DNA from: Hyparrhenia diplandra
Taxonomy: Eukaryota; Streptophyta; Magnoliopsida; Poales; Poaceae
DNA: 64,000 nucleotides
Assembly: GCA_015847255.1 (NCBI GenBank)
Contig: JADLZK010009230.1
Span: forward strand, 62,001 to 126,000
Direction: 5' to 3'
Shown here: positions 48,001-60,257 of the stretch, piece by piece
How positions within the stretch are numbered: position 1 is the stretch's first letter
How the letters are laid out: each line of letters opens with the position of its first letter
Position numbers and translations under genes: made by a program
The notes under the pieces: generated by a model
Seen by the model: the letters and a program-made list of their open reading frames with translations, nothing else
Database searches by the model: none
What the model was told of the DNA's origin: nothing

Positions 48001-49410
48001 AAATCCTTCTGCTCATTTGTTGTCTAAGACAAGATTCAAATACGAAACTACTATAATATAATTTCCAATTCACATATGTAGAGCATGTTGCAACTTCTGA
48101 TACAAAAGCCATGTTTGGGCGAAATCAGGCAGCAGTTGGGGAGTTCTATTGTGTAAAAGAACTTTTTGAGTGGAAAGCTATAATTTCATCCCAGTGTTTA
48201 GCCCCTGTGGCATGCACTGCCATGTAAAAAGAACTTTTGAATGGAGACCTATAATTCCACCTAGTGTTTAACCCCCTATAGCATGCAATGGTCATTTAGT
48301 CATTCAGGTACCATTTACATAGAGTTGAGTTCAAAGCATTAACCAGTTCACTCAAAAGTTTAAGCTACTGAGGAAAACAAGCAACCTATTTATACTTAAA
48401 ACACTCTGCAGTGAACTATAACTGCACTCTAATTTCTCAACTCAACAATGGTAGGGCCATGTCGATCCATGGGAGTTGGGATCCTCTTGATGTCACTTTT
48501 GAACAGACGAGACCCCTTAAAACATAACAATTATGGTTTTCCATGTATTATGGCCAATCAGGTCTCAAACCCAGTGATTTTTATGCCGAAACGATTTCAT
48601 GTATAACCGATGTCCTAAAAGCATAATATTTTAAGGAAGTGTGAAATTCCACAGATATACTTCGACACACTGCTTGCTGCATGCACCACATAAATAAAAA
48701 ATTTGAATGGCGAGCTCTTGTATATAAAAATGAGGCTGAATAAGACACCAGTGTATGGAAATTGAAACTATGAAAAATAATAAGTGATAACAAGGAAATG
48801 ATTTATCATCAAAGGCTAAATGGCAGAGTTCCTTGCACAAAGTGCCCACAAGTCACAAGTCAAGTAAGAAACAATGAAGTCAGAGCTACAGGTAATGTCA
48901 AGAATGAGCTAGCTGGTAAACTTTCTTTCTCTAACTTGCAAGTACAAGATGGAAAACCTGAAAACTGGATGCGCGAAAATAAACTTTTTCTGTTTAGTAT
49001 CACATATTTGGCCATCATCAACAAAAGAATGTGACTGCAAAACACATGACTAATGTGGCATTCCTTAAAAAGATAGAAAGAAAGAAAGAAAGAAATGTGT
49101 CAACCCCAATTAATCGAACTGAACAAGTTCCCTTGGACTTTGTACCCTGCCTAGTGGCAAATGGTCTTATGACTAATGCGAAATAGTCAGCACAGATCGC
49201 AGTTAACAACAGGACAACAAACATACAACATTTCTTCATTCACACTATGCAATAGTAAGCATATCAAAAGGTTCACATGTTGTATTACAGTATTGTAGCC
49301 ACTACTATGGGAACAAGCATCCAATCAACAGATGTGTTGTGTACAAACGTTCATCAATATCAATCCATTCAACAAAATCATACCTGCAACATGATCCTGC
49401 CAACCATGAA
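45009..49410. other. 4.4-kb AT-rich intergenic sequence, 3' side of EXO70
   Basis: No protein-coding gene is recognisable. Just downstream of the EXO70 stop, the minus strand reads GTTGCAG|GTATGA at about 49382, a plausible donor for an intron in the 3' untranslated region, so part of this stretch could be EXO70 transcript. A short GAAA microsatellite lies at about 49076-49096, and a diverged tandem duplication is listed separately. Confidence 0.45.
48154..48295 (+). repeat. diverged 71-bp tandem duplication
   Basis: The unit TAAAAGAACTTTTTGAGTGG..GGCATGCACTG (48154-48224) is followed by a diverged copy TAAAAAGAACTTTTGAATGG..AGCATGCAATG (48225-48295). The units differ at several positions, so the duplication is not recent. 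Confidence 0.75.
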
Positions 49411-51479
49411 CTATGTTCTTCTCCTAGAGTGATTGGCAGACACCTGTGATCCCTCAAATAAATCAGATAGCTGGCTCTCCAAATCTTCTGGTGTGTACTT
49501 TATATATTTTCCTGGATTTCTTCCCCCGTCCACTTGATTGCCATATCTGCCCAGAAAGGCACGATAAGCTGGAATGACATTTTCAGATATTGATATCTTC
49601 AGTTCTTCCCGGAGCTGAGGATCTGGAACTTTCCAGAGTGTCTGGTTCCTGTAAATTTCCTCAAAGGCCATGTTGAAGTTCTTGAACCTATCCTTTATGG
49701 ACATCCTAGAACTTGAATGCCCACTGCCACTACCACTGCCACTGCCACTCCCGCTACCACTACCACTCCCATGTCCATCTTCCTTGAAATAAGACAAAGC
49801 CTTGGTCCATGAAAGCCTTAGGTAGCTCTTTGAATATTGTCGAATCTTGCCACTCCGTCTCTTTATCCAGTGATCACCCAAAACCTTTCCTAGCTCGGAA
49901 TCCTTTACCTTCTGAACAATATAGAGCAGATTGTTCATGGCAAATATGCACTCCAGGGCAGCATCTTCATAGAGCTTAGATTTTTCCTCTAAATTGGCCT
50001 CCAGGTAAGATATCAGCTTCAGAAGACGCCTTCCAAAAGGGGTCATGTTCTCCAAGTGTTCCTGATCCTGATCATCAGAACTTCTGAAAGCATCATGATC
50101 GCTGCTGTCATCAGCCAAGAGTACATCAAGTGTCTCACTGTAAACAACCAGCAACCTCAAATAGTTCATGACATAGCGTGTCATTGGATGGATCTCTCCA
50201 GTTGACATCGCCCTCCGTGAGGTCTCCTGCTGTAACATCTTCCCAAACTCAAACAGGTTACCCCTCACAGCATCCCCAAGCCTATCGAGAATGGCTTGCA
50301 CGTCACTGATCACACCATCACCAGAACTACCTACGCACAAGTCCTTCATTTCAGGGATCACCTCAGCGAGCGCCTCGTACATGTCAAGGATCCGAGGGAC
50401 CTTCTCTGGCGAGCGGGGGGCACACGGCCACGGCACCCCCGAAGCTAAGAATCTGCATAATGCATCCTTTGGTGGACTCAAGGAAGCACTCCTCCATAAG
50501 CTCTTCGGACGCATCGAGCACTTGGTCACAGAGGCGGCGCTCACCAGCCAGCAGCACGCGCACGACGGTCTTGACCCCGTGCACCCACTTCTTCATCTTG
50601 TCGTTGAGCGGCTTCCACTCGATGCGCTGCACCTCGTCGATGCTGAGGCGCTCGACGCCAAGCACGGAGAGGTACTCGTCGAGCAGGTCGCGTCGGACGG
50701 CACAGTAGGCGTCGGCGAGCTCGCGGGCGTACCCGGCGCGCGCCATCCGGTGGGCGATGGCGCGCAGGTCGTCGACGGCCTCGGGGCGCACGGGGTCGAA
50801 CACCTGGTCCTCGAAGGGGTTAGATCCAGGGGCGGCGCCGCGCGCGGTGTCCGGGCCTGCGCCTGCGCCTGCGGGGGTGGCGGCGTCGAAGTGTGCGGCG
50901 TGGCGGCGTCGAAGTCGGGGGAGGCGACGAGGTCCTCCATGGACTCGAGCGAGAGGCGGCGGAGCGAGAAGAAGAGGCCCGTGGGGTCGATGGGGACGGC
51001 GTGGCGGACCATGAGGTGGCGCAGCTCCTCCTCGAGGCGCGCCATGGCTAGCTGGACGGCGACGCCGGCCCTCGCGGCCCCGGGCCCGCCGCGCGCGAGG
51101 TGGTCGATGGCGACGTCGACGGCGGCGAGGTACTGCGCGACGTCGTCCTCGGGGGCCTCGAAGACGAGCGCCTCCGGGGTGGCGTCCCAGAGCTGGATGA
51201 GCTGGTCGGCGGCGTCGAAGGCGGCGGCGGAGATCTCGGCGGCGGCGCCCGGGGCGGAGGTGGAAAGGTCCGGGGAGGGGGAAGAGGTGGTCGTTGGTGA
51301 TGTTGGAGAGGCGGTTGTCGAAGCCGGAGAGTATGCGGATCATGTCGTCGGCGGCGTTCTTGGAGGTGGCGAGGGACTTGACGATGTGCTGCGCCGCGGC
51401 CAGGACCTTGTCGCCGCCGGCGGAGGTGGACTCCTGCTGCTGGGGCGGCGGCGGGGGGAACCGCCGACGACATCACCAC
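49411..51479 (-). CDS. EXO70: exocyst complex subunit EXO70, intronless, several frameshifts
   Basis: EXO70 proteins tether secretory vesicles to the plasma membrane as part of the exocyst; plants have many copies. Segments in order are: LAAAQHIVKSLATSKNAADD, RILSGFDNRLSNIT, LARLEEELRHLM-type helix (MARLEEELRHLMVRHAVPID), YLSVLGVERLSIDEVQ, EWKPLNDKMKKWVHGVKTVV, VLLAGERRLCDQVL, GEIHPMTRYVMNYLRLLVVY, PFGRRLLKLISYLEANLEE, RQYSKSYLRLSWTKALSYF and the C-terminal NPGKYIKYTPEDLESQLSDL with FEG. A Gly-Ser repeat lies at 49770-49715. Length is about 690 residues, normal for the family, and it is perhaps of the F clade. The start is the ATG at 51479 or 51473. Four frame changes lie near 51455, 51274, 50895 and 50425. 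Three are one surplus C in a C run and one is a missing base. The consensus is probably wrong rather than the gene dead. Confidence 0.85.
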
Positions 51480-52107
51480 AGGTCGGCTCAGCTTCGGGGT
51501 GGGGTGGCCGGGAGGGGATTTTTGGAGCCCGAGGCGGAGGTGGGAGTACTCCTACGCTGCTGCCTGCCGGCTCTCTTGCTGCTCCTGCCGGCTGCCGCTG
51601 CCTTTGTTTGACCGCTGTGTTGGGCGGTCGGCGCTGCGTCACCGGGAAGGTCAAGTGTGTGTCAGTGCCATTTGATTTGCGTCGGCACTGCCTTCAGCTC
51701 GAGTAATTATTTTATCTTTAACAAGACGTTGTACTCTGCGCCGGCCGTGCCATCCGAGACACGCTCTATTATTCTTTTAACTTTTTATTTATCAAGTGAA
51801 TTTCCTCGGTACCATAAACATAAACTATGGCGTCTTTTCTGAAAATCGTTCATGTGGATTCTGTGATTTGAGAGTTTAGTGTACTCATATCTAAATATAT
51901 TTTTGTTTTTAGTGTTCCAGTAATTCCTCTCAACTCATGTGAACTAAACAGGATTGTATATATTTCAATTTTGTGTTTCTTGTGTTCCGCTCCCACAAAT
52001 TTGTTGTTATGCTTTCTCGCAAAAAAAAAAAAAAAATGTTGTATGTTTTGATACTAAAATAACTAATCTGTCTCTCCCAATGGCCCATCCCAAGCAATGG
52101 AACATAC
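51480..52107. other. 5' flank of EXO70
   Basis: This is probably the promoter and 5' leader of the minus-strand EXO70 gene. A 16-base A run is at 52021-52036. I see no other gene. Confidence 0.4.
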
Positions 52108-52373
52108 TGTTGTGAAACTTGTCATCGGCGATTAGGACCTTCCCCTCTCCGCCTCTCGTGATCACGTAGTAGATGAAAGTAGAAACAGTAGACACAAGAT
52201 GTAGGGAGACTAATCTTTATTCATCCGAATATACGTAATTACAACATAGATCTCCCACGTATATATAGTCCGCCAAGGCCTAAGAGTTTGGTAAGAGCCC
52301 ACATACAAACGGACTAGGATTAGGATTCATCCTTCTCCTTTCCTTCTAGAGCAGTCGGGTGTGTTTTACAACA
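52108..52373 (-). repeat. Element D LTR, left copy
   Basis: This is a 266-bp repeat paired with 57622-57890. Both contain CTTTATTCATCCGAATATACG and CTCCCACGTATATATAGTCC, the latter a TATA-like stretch. Confidence 0.88.
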
Positions 52374-55300
52374 CTCCCCTTGGGACGATTACCACGATAT
52401 GCATATGCCTCATCAAAAACTCCATCCCAAAAACCCGGTGGGAAAAAACGGTTCTTGGAGAAAAGAGTACATCACATTCGTTAATTGTATTGCACATGTT
52501 GTCTCATTAAAAACCTTGTGTGAGAAACCTTCAAGTAAAAACTCACGTAGGAAAAAAGAGTACAACATTTAACCTTCTTGGTCATATATTCTTGGGATAT
52601 TCTATTCTTCATGAATAGGTATTGATCTTCATAATCTATGCATAAACTTCGGTGTTTTAGCAAATATGATCTACTTGATCTTTGTAATTCTAGTGGTTTA
52701 CCTTAAAAGGCAGATTCAATAAAATATGCTCCCCCTCATAAAGCCAAACTTTGAACTTCATTATTCAAACCATACTTTTTCATAAACGTGTGTAAATAAA
52801 AGTTGGCACATAATTCTTCTATGAATTATATGGGAGCAATATGCTTCATGCATAATGATCACCAATTAGTCGTGCAAAACAAATAAATATTATCCTTCGA
52901 GAGAAATAGATCCTTTGTGAGGTATGGGGGTAAATAAATTAATATTCAATATCTTCAAGATAGTGTATCAAACTTATACTAGAGTTTGAATATTTATAAT
53001 TAATCCTTAGTGGATTTTCAAATTGTATTCTATAAATCTTGAGATTTTGATTGTACAAATCCGGTCTTGCATTTGGCATTTAGGGGATAATTCAATTGCC
53101 AAAAACCACCATTATTCTCATACCTTCTATGGTATTCTTAGAGGATATCATTAACTTCATGCTAGCTTTTCATACACTTTCTAAGTGTTTTGATGACTCC
53201 TTCACGGTATTTAAGATTCCTCATTTTCTTTCTCTCGGGTCTATATTCACTTAGGGGATGAATGGTGTTTATTCAAAAAATTATTTGGTAAATCCTTCAT
53301 GGATTAATTCCTTCAAGGATGTACATTCATTCTTAGTGAATTAACAATTCTCTTCTATGAGATACATTCTCTCTTTGGATCGTAGATGAGTGATATACAC
53401 AATGACATAGCGTTATTCATTGTAAAATTATTTAATGATTACAAAGTCCTTCTAGGATATGCTCTTCTTGAGACTTGAATATTCATTCGAAATATATATA
53501 CCTTAGACGTTAATACTTAGTATGAGATTTCTACAAGTTGCGATTTATATTCTTCGGGAATTATATGGATTTTCATAATCCACTATTAACTCGCATATTC
53601 GATACTTATTCATTTCATTTGCTAGAGATATAGCGGAACATTCATTTCTTCTTAATAGGAGATTCAACCTCAATTGCTTTCTTCATTGACCCGATATAAT
53701 CGCTACAAGCGATTTTGCCATGGACTTTATTTTTCGGATCCAGGGTTCTCATAAGAGAAACATTCGCAATTAAAGAGATAGTGTTGTCGACAACTATTTT
53801 CTCTTCTCCCAATACTCTCACAATGTGAGAATATTTTATCTCTGTCATTTCTCAAACAAGAGATGGTATATTGTTCTACATATCCAACACTAATGATGCG
53901 CGCGCTTAGTATGTTGGATTTCATCTTCATGATGATCCTCTTCATGATGTGCTCAACCTTCTTCATGAGGCGTTCTCTTCATGAGAATAGAGGAGTTCCA
54001 TTTCATTTCTATTTAACAAGTATATACTAAACTAGAACCCACAAAGCGCCCCCCGTAGATTTAGCTTGATAGTATACATAGTTTACTACTAGTAAACACA
54101 ACTTCTAGTTTATAACTTTAAGTTACTCCTCTCATTTCTAAAAATATCGGCATATGCTCCGCTTCATGCTTTCACAAGAGCATTAGTCAAACTATTAGTT
54201 GACTTAGTGCGTGATAGTATTCCTGCTTCAAGCTTCAAGAAAATTTTCTAGATCATTTTTCTTCTCTGGAAATAATATTTGGCATTCAAAATAGGCTCTC
54301 TCCCCTATTGCCAATATTAGATCTTTAATAGCATACTTCAATAGATATCCCCTATCATGGGCTTAAAACAATTCAAATTCATATATCTCCAACTACAAGT
54401 GGAGGCCCATTTATGTATGCTATGATTAGGTTTTATGGAAAATATTCACGCACATATTTAGACATAGGGGTTATTATTCATTATGCGGTGAGCTAGAAAA
54501 CTTAAAGTGCACTTAAGAATGTTCATCATTCCTATGAACTCGGGGATGTTCTCCCCCCTGGTATGCACAAAACATAGTTTAGAAAAACTATTTCATTCTC
54601 TAGCTTCTTTATTATTTAGCCTAATAAATTGATCCAAGTACTCATACAATTAAAAATATGGACCATATACTACAAAAATATAGATACTAAACATACAAGT
54701 TCACATGGAATTTCTTCTAGAATTTTCTAATTGCCATTAATGCAAAAATCCCTTAATGCCTTTTCTTCATAAATCCCAAATCATCATAATTGTGTTATCC
54801 ACTATCTTAGTTCCACGATAATTTATCCCATCAAATGGGTTAGTCTCCATTGAGAAAATTTCATAAACTCACTCCCCCCCGATCTTAGAACGTTCGGCCC
54901 TAGATCAATCTATTGCTTATGCATGCAATGCATTGAAAGCAAAAGCATTCCTTAGTTCAACGGGAACCATATAGACATAGCATGCTAGCTAGCCAATTTG
55001 ATTATGAGGGAAGCACAAAGATAGCTACTAGCCACAATTTATAGCTGCTATGCTAATATTCATGCAAGAGTTGAGATACTTGTAGCTCAATGAGATACAT
55101 ATGCAGTTGTAATGTGAAACGTTAGAATTGAGTCTAACATAATAGATAACAACAAAATGTAAAGCTACAAGCTTACTTGCAATTAGTGCAGTAGAGAAAG
55201 TTAGCTCGTAGGAAGGGACGCAGGAGTAACTTCAAGTCCCGATACATGCACTTTAAAATTGATTTAGGATGGCTATGCCTATTAAATATATATTATCCAC

Positions 55301-56375
55301 ATTTTCTTATGCCTTTATCCAAAATTACTCCCCCTTTTCATGCCATAACTACTTCAAGCATTATCTATGAATATCAATTCTAATGCATCTATAGAATCCA
55401 AATCATACTTCTAGTATTCAATGATTATGACATGAAATTCGCATATCCAATATACTATTCGGTGTACACCATAGGACTCGGGGTAGAATATAATTTCTAG
55501 CTCTCAAGATTAAAAATTAAATACTTAGGATTATACAATTTCTTGGCTAAATCGATCCTTCTAAGACCGGTTAATATGCGAGTATAGTCCAACTATACAT
55601 GTGCTTTTAGGAAATTCAGTTTCCCATCTACCTACATGGTAGTGATGCACGAAGAACTATAACCTTTCGTGGCTAATTAAGGCTTCTTTGCAGATAAAAA
55701 TAATATAAAATTTATTTTGATAGGCAATAGGCAATTTATTTATATGTGAAAATATATAAATCTAATTTATTCCATGAGAAGTTCACACATTTTACTTCAA
55801 GTAATAACAAGAAATGCAACTAAGAATATTAAATATTTCATATTAGACTTCAAGCTAACAAATTAACCATTAGCCACTTAATTCAACGGAATTAAAACTT
55901 AATGCACCACAACCACTACTTATCAATACTTGGGATATAAACTTCAAAGATAATAAGCACATGATTTAAGTTCTTCTTCAAGAGAAACTTTATATGTTCT
56001 AAATAATATACATTCTCGCATGTCTTAACTTCTATACTTGACAAGCGGTAGCTTCATACTTTATATTCAATAGTTACAATATGTAGTCACACGCCTTCAA
56101 GCAGTGTAACATATGCAAGCCATATATTCAAAATTATTGCAATCGATAATATCCTGGTTCATAAAGTTTGTCTAAAAATTCTAACTCAATTTTCAATTTG
56201 AGTAATTTCTAATGGTAAATTCAAATACTTCATGTATTATATTGCTCTTTGATATTCTATACTCAAGAGATATTTCTTCTAGAATATAGTTTGATAAAAT
56301 TTTATTTACCATCTTGTCTTCTAGACATTTACAAAGCTTCAAGCTATTGTTTATAGAGCAGCGTTAAGCATACAA

Positions 56376-56413
56376 GTCATCGGCCGATTAGGACCTTCCC
56401 CTCTCCGTCTCTC
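56376..56413 (-). repeat. LTR fragment inside element D
   Basis: This 38-bp stretch (GTCATCGGCCGATTAGGACC and onward to CTCTCC) matches the start of the LTR at 52121-52157 in the same orientation, with small differences. It is not part of a full third LTR. It may mark an old recombination or template switch. Confidence 0.7.
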
Positions 56414-57483
56414 AAATGTGATAAGTCTAAGGTCCGCAGGATTTAGAGAGCTCATATACCCGCTTCATATTTAATATGTATATACGCACTCTTATACATG
56501 CGGGTATAATAAATGATATAAAAGCGCAAACAGAGAGTCTAGGGTTAAGTATTTAGAAAACTACAGTAAAAACTATAAAGAGAAACCATGCACTACGAGC
56601 TGGTAGTGGCCACAACTGATCAGGAGCCAAGCAATTCTGTTGCGATGCGGCGAACAGTTCTTCCGTTCATGCAAGTACAATTGCTCGCTTACAGGCGGGC
56701 ATCAACTCACGATTGATACTTCAAACAATTCAGTGGCATCAACTCGGCGAGTATTGAGTAGGACTTCTACTGCTAGTAGATCTAGATCCATGCGAACTGG
56801 CCTTCTTGTCGATGAGGTCAGGGGCTAGATTGTCCCTATAAATCCGTTGGTGTTCGATGCCAACGATTTTACTTTTTTTTTCTTCTAGATTCTACTAGCT
56901 GTGCCCAGACACGGCACGTCGGCTTCTTGCCATATGACTACAGGTCAACATAGTTTCGAAAAAGAAATCAACGTCCATTGAAACCAATACTTCAATGTTT
57001 GTATCCAGTGGTGCGTTATGCTGTTGTCTTTACAAGTACGCATGTGTGCTCTGCTTCCTGCAGGAGCCGAAATAACAAGCTACGAGCTTGTGCAACGATG
57101 CGTCGTCCAGCTAAGGACTAGGTGCGCTCCTGCCACGTTCAGGTGGCCCCAGATGGCACGAGACATTCATTGCCATGGTTCTATCCTTTCTCTCTTTTGT
57201 TTTTAATATATAACCCTAGATACGATTACTCTGTATGCTACTACACAAAAATATATGTGCTTCATGTACAAACTTTTGCGTATCCGTTCATTAGGATAGA
57301 GGGGAAAAAAATTGCCCAACTCGAAGCATAATACAATGCAATCTGCAAGCTGCGGTTCGTTCATACCTTTGATTCTTGAATTTGAAGAAGCCGAAGGTCG
57401 TCGCTAGGACGATTCGGCTAGGCGGGGGACTGCCGGCGTGACGATGAGTCGATCTGTTGCAGATTTGTAGCGGCAGGAGGTAC

Positions 57484-57621
57484 TAGATCCGTTCGCTAAC
57501 AACGTCGGGGATGTCGGCGTCGTCGGCGTAGTTGCGGGCGGGCGTCAAGACGGCGTCGGTGCGAAGATCGACGGCGGCTTCACCGGCGATGTCGACGAAG
57601 AGCTTGTCGCGGGCGATAACG
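57484..57621 (-). other. GC-rich, codon-biased segment at the 5' leader of element D
   Basis: Read on the minus strand from the LTR edge, a frame of 45 codons without ATG begins VIARDKLFVDIAGEAAVDLR and ends at a TAG near 57484. Nearly every third codon position is G or C, unlike the AT-rich rest of the element. I do not recognise the peptide. It may be a captured piece of host coding sequence, or a GC-rich leader that is open by chance. Confidence 0.4.
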
Positions 57622-57890
57622 TGTTGTGAAACTTGTCATCGGCGATTAGGACCTTCCTCTCCTCCTCTCTCATGATCACGTAGTAGATGAAAGTAGAACA
57701 AGTAGACACAAGATGTAGGGAGACTAATCTTTATTCATCCGAATATACGTAATTACAACATAGATCTCCCACGTATATATAGTCCCGCCAAGGCCTAAGA
57801 GTTTCGGTAAGAGCCCACATACAAACGGACTAGGATTAGGATTCATCCTTCTCCTTTCCTTCTAGAATCGAGTCCGTGTGTTTTACAACA
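57622..57890 (-). repeat. Element D LTR, right copy
   Basis: This is a 269-bp repeat, very similar to 52108-52373 with several one-base and two-base differences. Confidence 0.88.
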
Positions 57891-57895
57891 CATAC

Positions 57896-58556
57896 TAACA
57901 TGTAAATAGCCTTGAAGAGGAGAAGCCCACTCAAATGGTTGTCTTCAACCTGATTTGGACTTCTCGTGGTGTCAATGTGTTTGCCGAGAAGCAAGTTGCT
58001 CGCCGCGGGGCAAAGGGCGAGAGGGGAGGTGGAGCGAGGTTAGGTTCCTGACCGCACGGCTAAAGATATACTATGCTTTAGTACACAATTTTTGTTGTAG
58101 ATTTATGGTTTTATGTAATTAAATAAAATAATTCATAGTTGCAGCTTCTATAATTATTTTGTAAGACTAAAACATATAGTACTACATTATATGTTCATTG
58201 TGTAAATATGCTCATGGAGTCTAACAAAATTAGATTTTACGTTTTTATCATTTTTCACGTTATTTAGTCGAAATAAATAAAAATGGAAAAGACAAAACCT
58301 TGATAGCAAAAACTTTATACTAAAGCATACCATATTATATGCTTAGCGTGTAGAAGTGCGACAAAATGGGATTTTCTATTTTATGATTTTTTTTGTGATT
58401 TACTATAATTTCCCAAAGATTTGTTCCAAATAAAAAAAAAAAGACAAAACCATTTGCATGGTAGCAAAACCATCCTTCACTGTAGCAAAACCGCCTTTGA
58501 AAACCATTACAGGGTGGTAAAACGCATAGTTAAAAAGTTGAGGAAGGTGCTTTATC
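57896..58556. other. intergenic, possible decayed MITE
   Basis: The stretch 58065-58350 begins ATACTATGCTTTAGTA and ends with the loosely inverted TATACTAAAGCATACC. This hints at an old inverted-repeat element, but borders and a duplication are not visible. Confidence 0.3.
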
Positions 58557-58860
58557 TTTTTTTTTTTTTTTTTTTTGAGAATGACACAAGATAACGCAGA
58601 CACTCACAACACGCACGCACACTCACCCCTATGAACACACGCACGCAAACCCTACCCCTATAAGCACCTCCGAAGGACTGGGCGTATAGACGGATATGGA
58701 GATTCTCGAAGTCACCGTAGGCGTCTCGCCGTCGACGGGAACGCCGCTACCACTTAAAGCATAACTTATTTGGAAAATCCCGGAAAAATTCCTAAGAAAG
58801 GTGCGAGCACGGGATTTGAACCCCGGTGGGTAGCGTTCCAATTGGGACCGCCCTACCATT
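58557..58860 (-). mobile_element. SINE with tRNA-like promoter boxes
   Basis: On the minus strand the element starts near 58860 with GGTAGGGCGGTCC and has GGTTCAAATCCC, an RNA polymerase III B box, near 58825-58814. It continues with a conserved body (AAGTGGTAGCGGCGTTCCC, CTTCGGAGGTGCTTATAGG, GTGCGTGCGTG) and ends in a 20-base A tract (58576-58557 on this strand). The structure and the familiar body resemble a common grass SINE. No target-site duplication was evident. Confidence 0.65.
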
Positions 58861-59886
58861 GACTGTCTTTAGAGTTAAGGGAGGAACAACGAACTTTCGT
58901 GGAAAATAGAGGAGGACCAACAAAAGTCCCTATTTAATTTCCATTTTCTATCTAATTACACTGTATTTCCACTGACAATGGCCTACTGAACAATACAATT
59001 TGCAGATAGATAGATAGGTCTCTTTATTGTAGCTACATATTAGGTATTTCTGCCTACACTTCGTTGAAATGATGATAGTGTTGCTCCTCGTGCATGTACT
59101 CTGTTCAGTTTTATTTTTGCTAACTCAATGCTTCTCCTTCCATAGAAAAGCCAAGCAAAATGGCCCGCATCAGCGCCTCTCTCCCTGGGCCACTAGGCAC
59201 GTACATGCATGCAGCACATTTGATCAGGCCCGGAACCTAAGCGAGCAATGGGCCGAAAGATGTAGCCCACGAAGAGGAATTGCGAATGCAGGTCGGCAAA
59301 CCGTGTCGCCGTCGGCCGGCCGGTGGCTTCTTTTTCCTTTTTCTTTTTGATGAATAAAATAAGATTAGAAAAATCACCGACGGCGGATCCCGGGGATCCA
59401 TTCCGATTCCCATTCCCAAGGAAAGTGCGGCTGATGTCATGTCACGTCACGTCATGGTTGGCCAACCACAGCCACATCCACAAGATGGAACGAACCACAA
59501 TTATTTGCTGGGTGGTGGGCCGGATGGCGACGGGTTTCCACGTCCCTCCCATTCCCACGAAGATGCAGCCTCGCCCACGCCCGCACGACCCTCGCCGGCT
59601 CGTGCTCACCACCAGTCCCCTCCACTCCACACCGAGCCTCCTTTTCATTCTTCACGGGCACAACACAAGAACATCCGGGGTTACGACGCATGCATCGCCA
59701 TTTTTCCACCATTCTGACGTACTACTAGAAACGGTCCGGAGTGACTAGATAGGATAGGACGGTTAATTTGTTGCATCGACCCTCACCACTCATGCAACCC
59801 CGACTGTTTTAATTTTAGCCATTTCTCAGGAAAAAAAAAACTCACATATATTCTGCATCCATCGAGGTATCCTTTGGTTTTTTTTT
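58861..59886. other. intergenic
   Basis: No gene is recognised. Open frames at 59069-59350 and 59323-59748 show no domain. The C-rich segment around 59540-59640 is low in complexity. Confidence 0.4.
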
Positions 59887-60061
59887 GGCAAAATAGTCAA
59901 AGTCACCCCTCAACTTTGCACAAAGGGTAAAGTTTGTTCCCGAACTTTCAAAAGGGTCAATCTAGTCAATCAACTCTTGTTTTTAGGTCGAAAACATCCT
60001 TGTGCTGACATGGTGGCCATGAGACGAAGGGAAATGCCATTTTTGCCCTTGGTATAGGGAG

Positions 60062-60257
60062 TTTCTTGTGCTTCCATCGTCTTACTTAAAAAATTTATGC
60101 AAAACTATAAAATAAATAAATTATTATTAAAATATCTCTAGTGATAAAATAAGTCATAACAAAATAAATAATATTTAAACAAAAAAAAATTGAATAAAAT
60201 ATATGGTCAAACAAGAAGTAAAAAAATCTAAAATGACATTCTTTTGGGACGGAGGGA
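60062..60257. mobile_element. truncated Stowaway MITE inside the inverted-repeat element
   Basis: The right end TTGGGACGGAGGGAGTA (60245-60260), followed by the TA of its duplication, is the Stowaway terminal motif. The AT-rich body to the left (ATCTCTAGTGATAAAATAAG, ATGGTCAAACAAG) fits the same group. No left terminal CTCCCTCCGTCCC is present, so it is truncated; the left border is approximate. Confidence 0.6.

Larger units (their letters stand above)
52103..57895 (-). mobile_element. Element D: non-autonomous, copia-like LTR retrotransposon
   Basis: LTRs 52108-52373 and 57622-57890 begin TGTTGTGAAAC and end TTTTACAACA. They are flanked by an exact duplication CATAC (52103-52107 and 57891-57895). 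Minus orientation is inferred. Left of the interior the minus strand reads AAGGGGAG before the LTR (polypurine tract). At the other end CACGTTATCGCC follows the 5' LTR, resembling the CACGTTATC start of many copia leaders. The 5.2-kb interior is AT-rich and I find no gag, protease, polymerase or integrase motif. Phrases such as CCTCATTAAAAACC-like sequence near 52500 occur in grass copia elements. It would depend on proteins from another element. Confidence 0.85.

Noticed and set aside
50291..51706. Long plus-strand open frame of 471 codons over EXO70
   Set aside because: It is the GC-rich shadow of the minus-strand EXO70 gene; its sequence has low complexity and no domain.
58790..58860. tRNA gene suggested by GGTTCAAATCCC on the minus strand
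   Set aside because: No cloverleaf can be formed and the unit continues into a long body with an A tail, as in a SINE.
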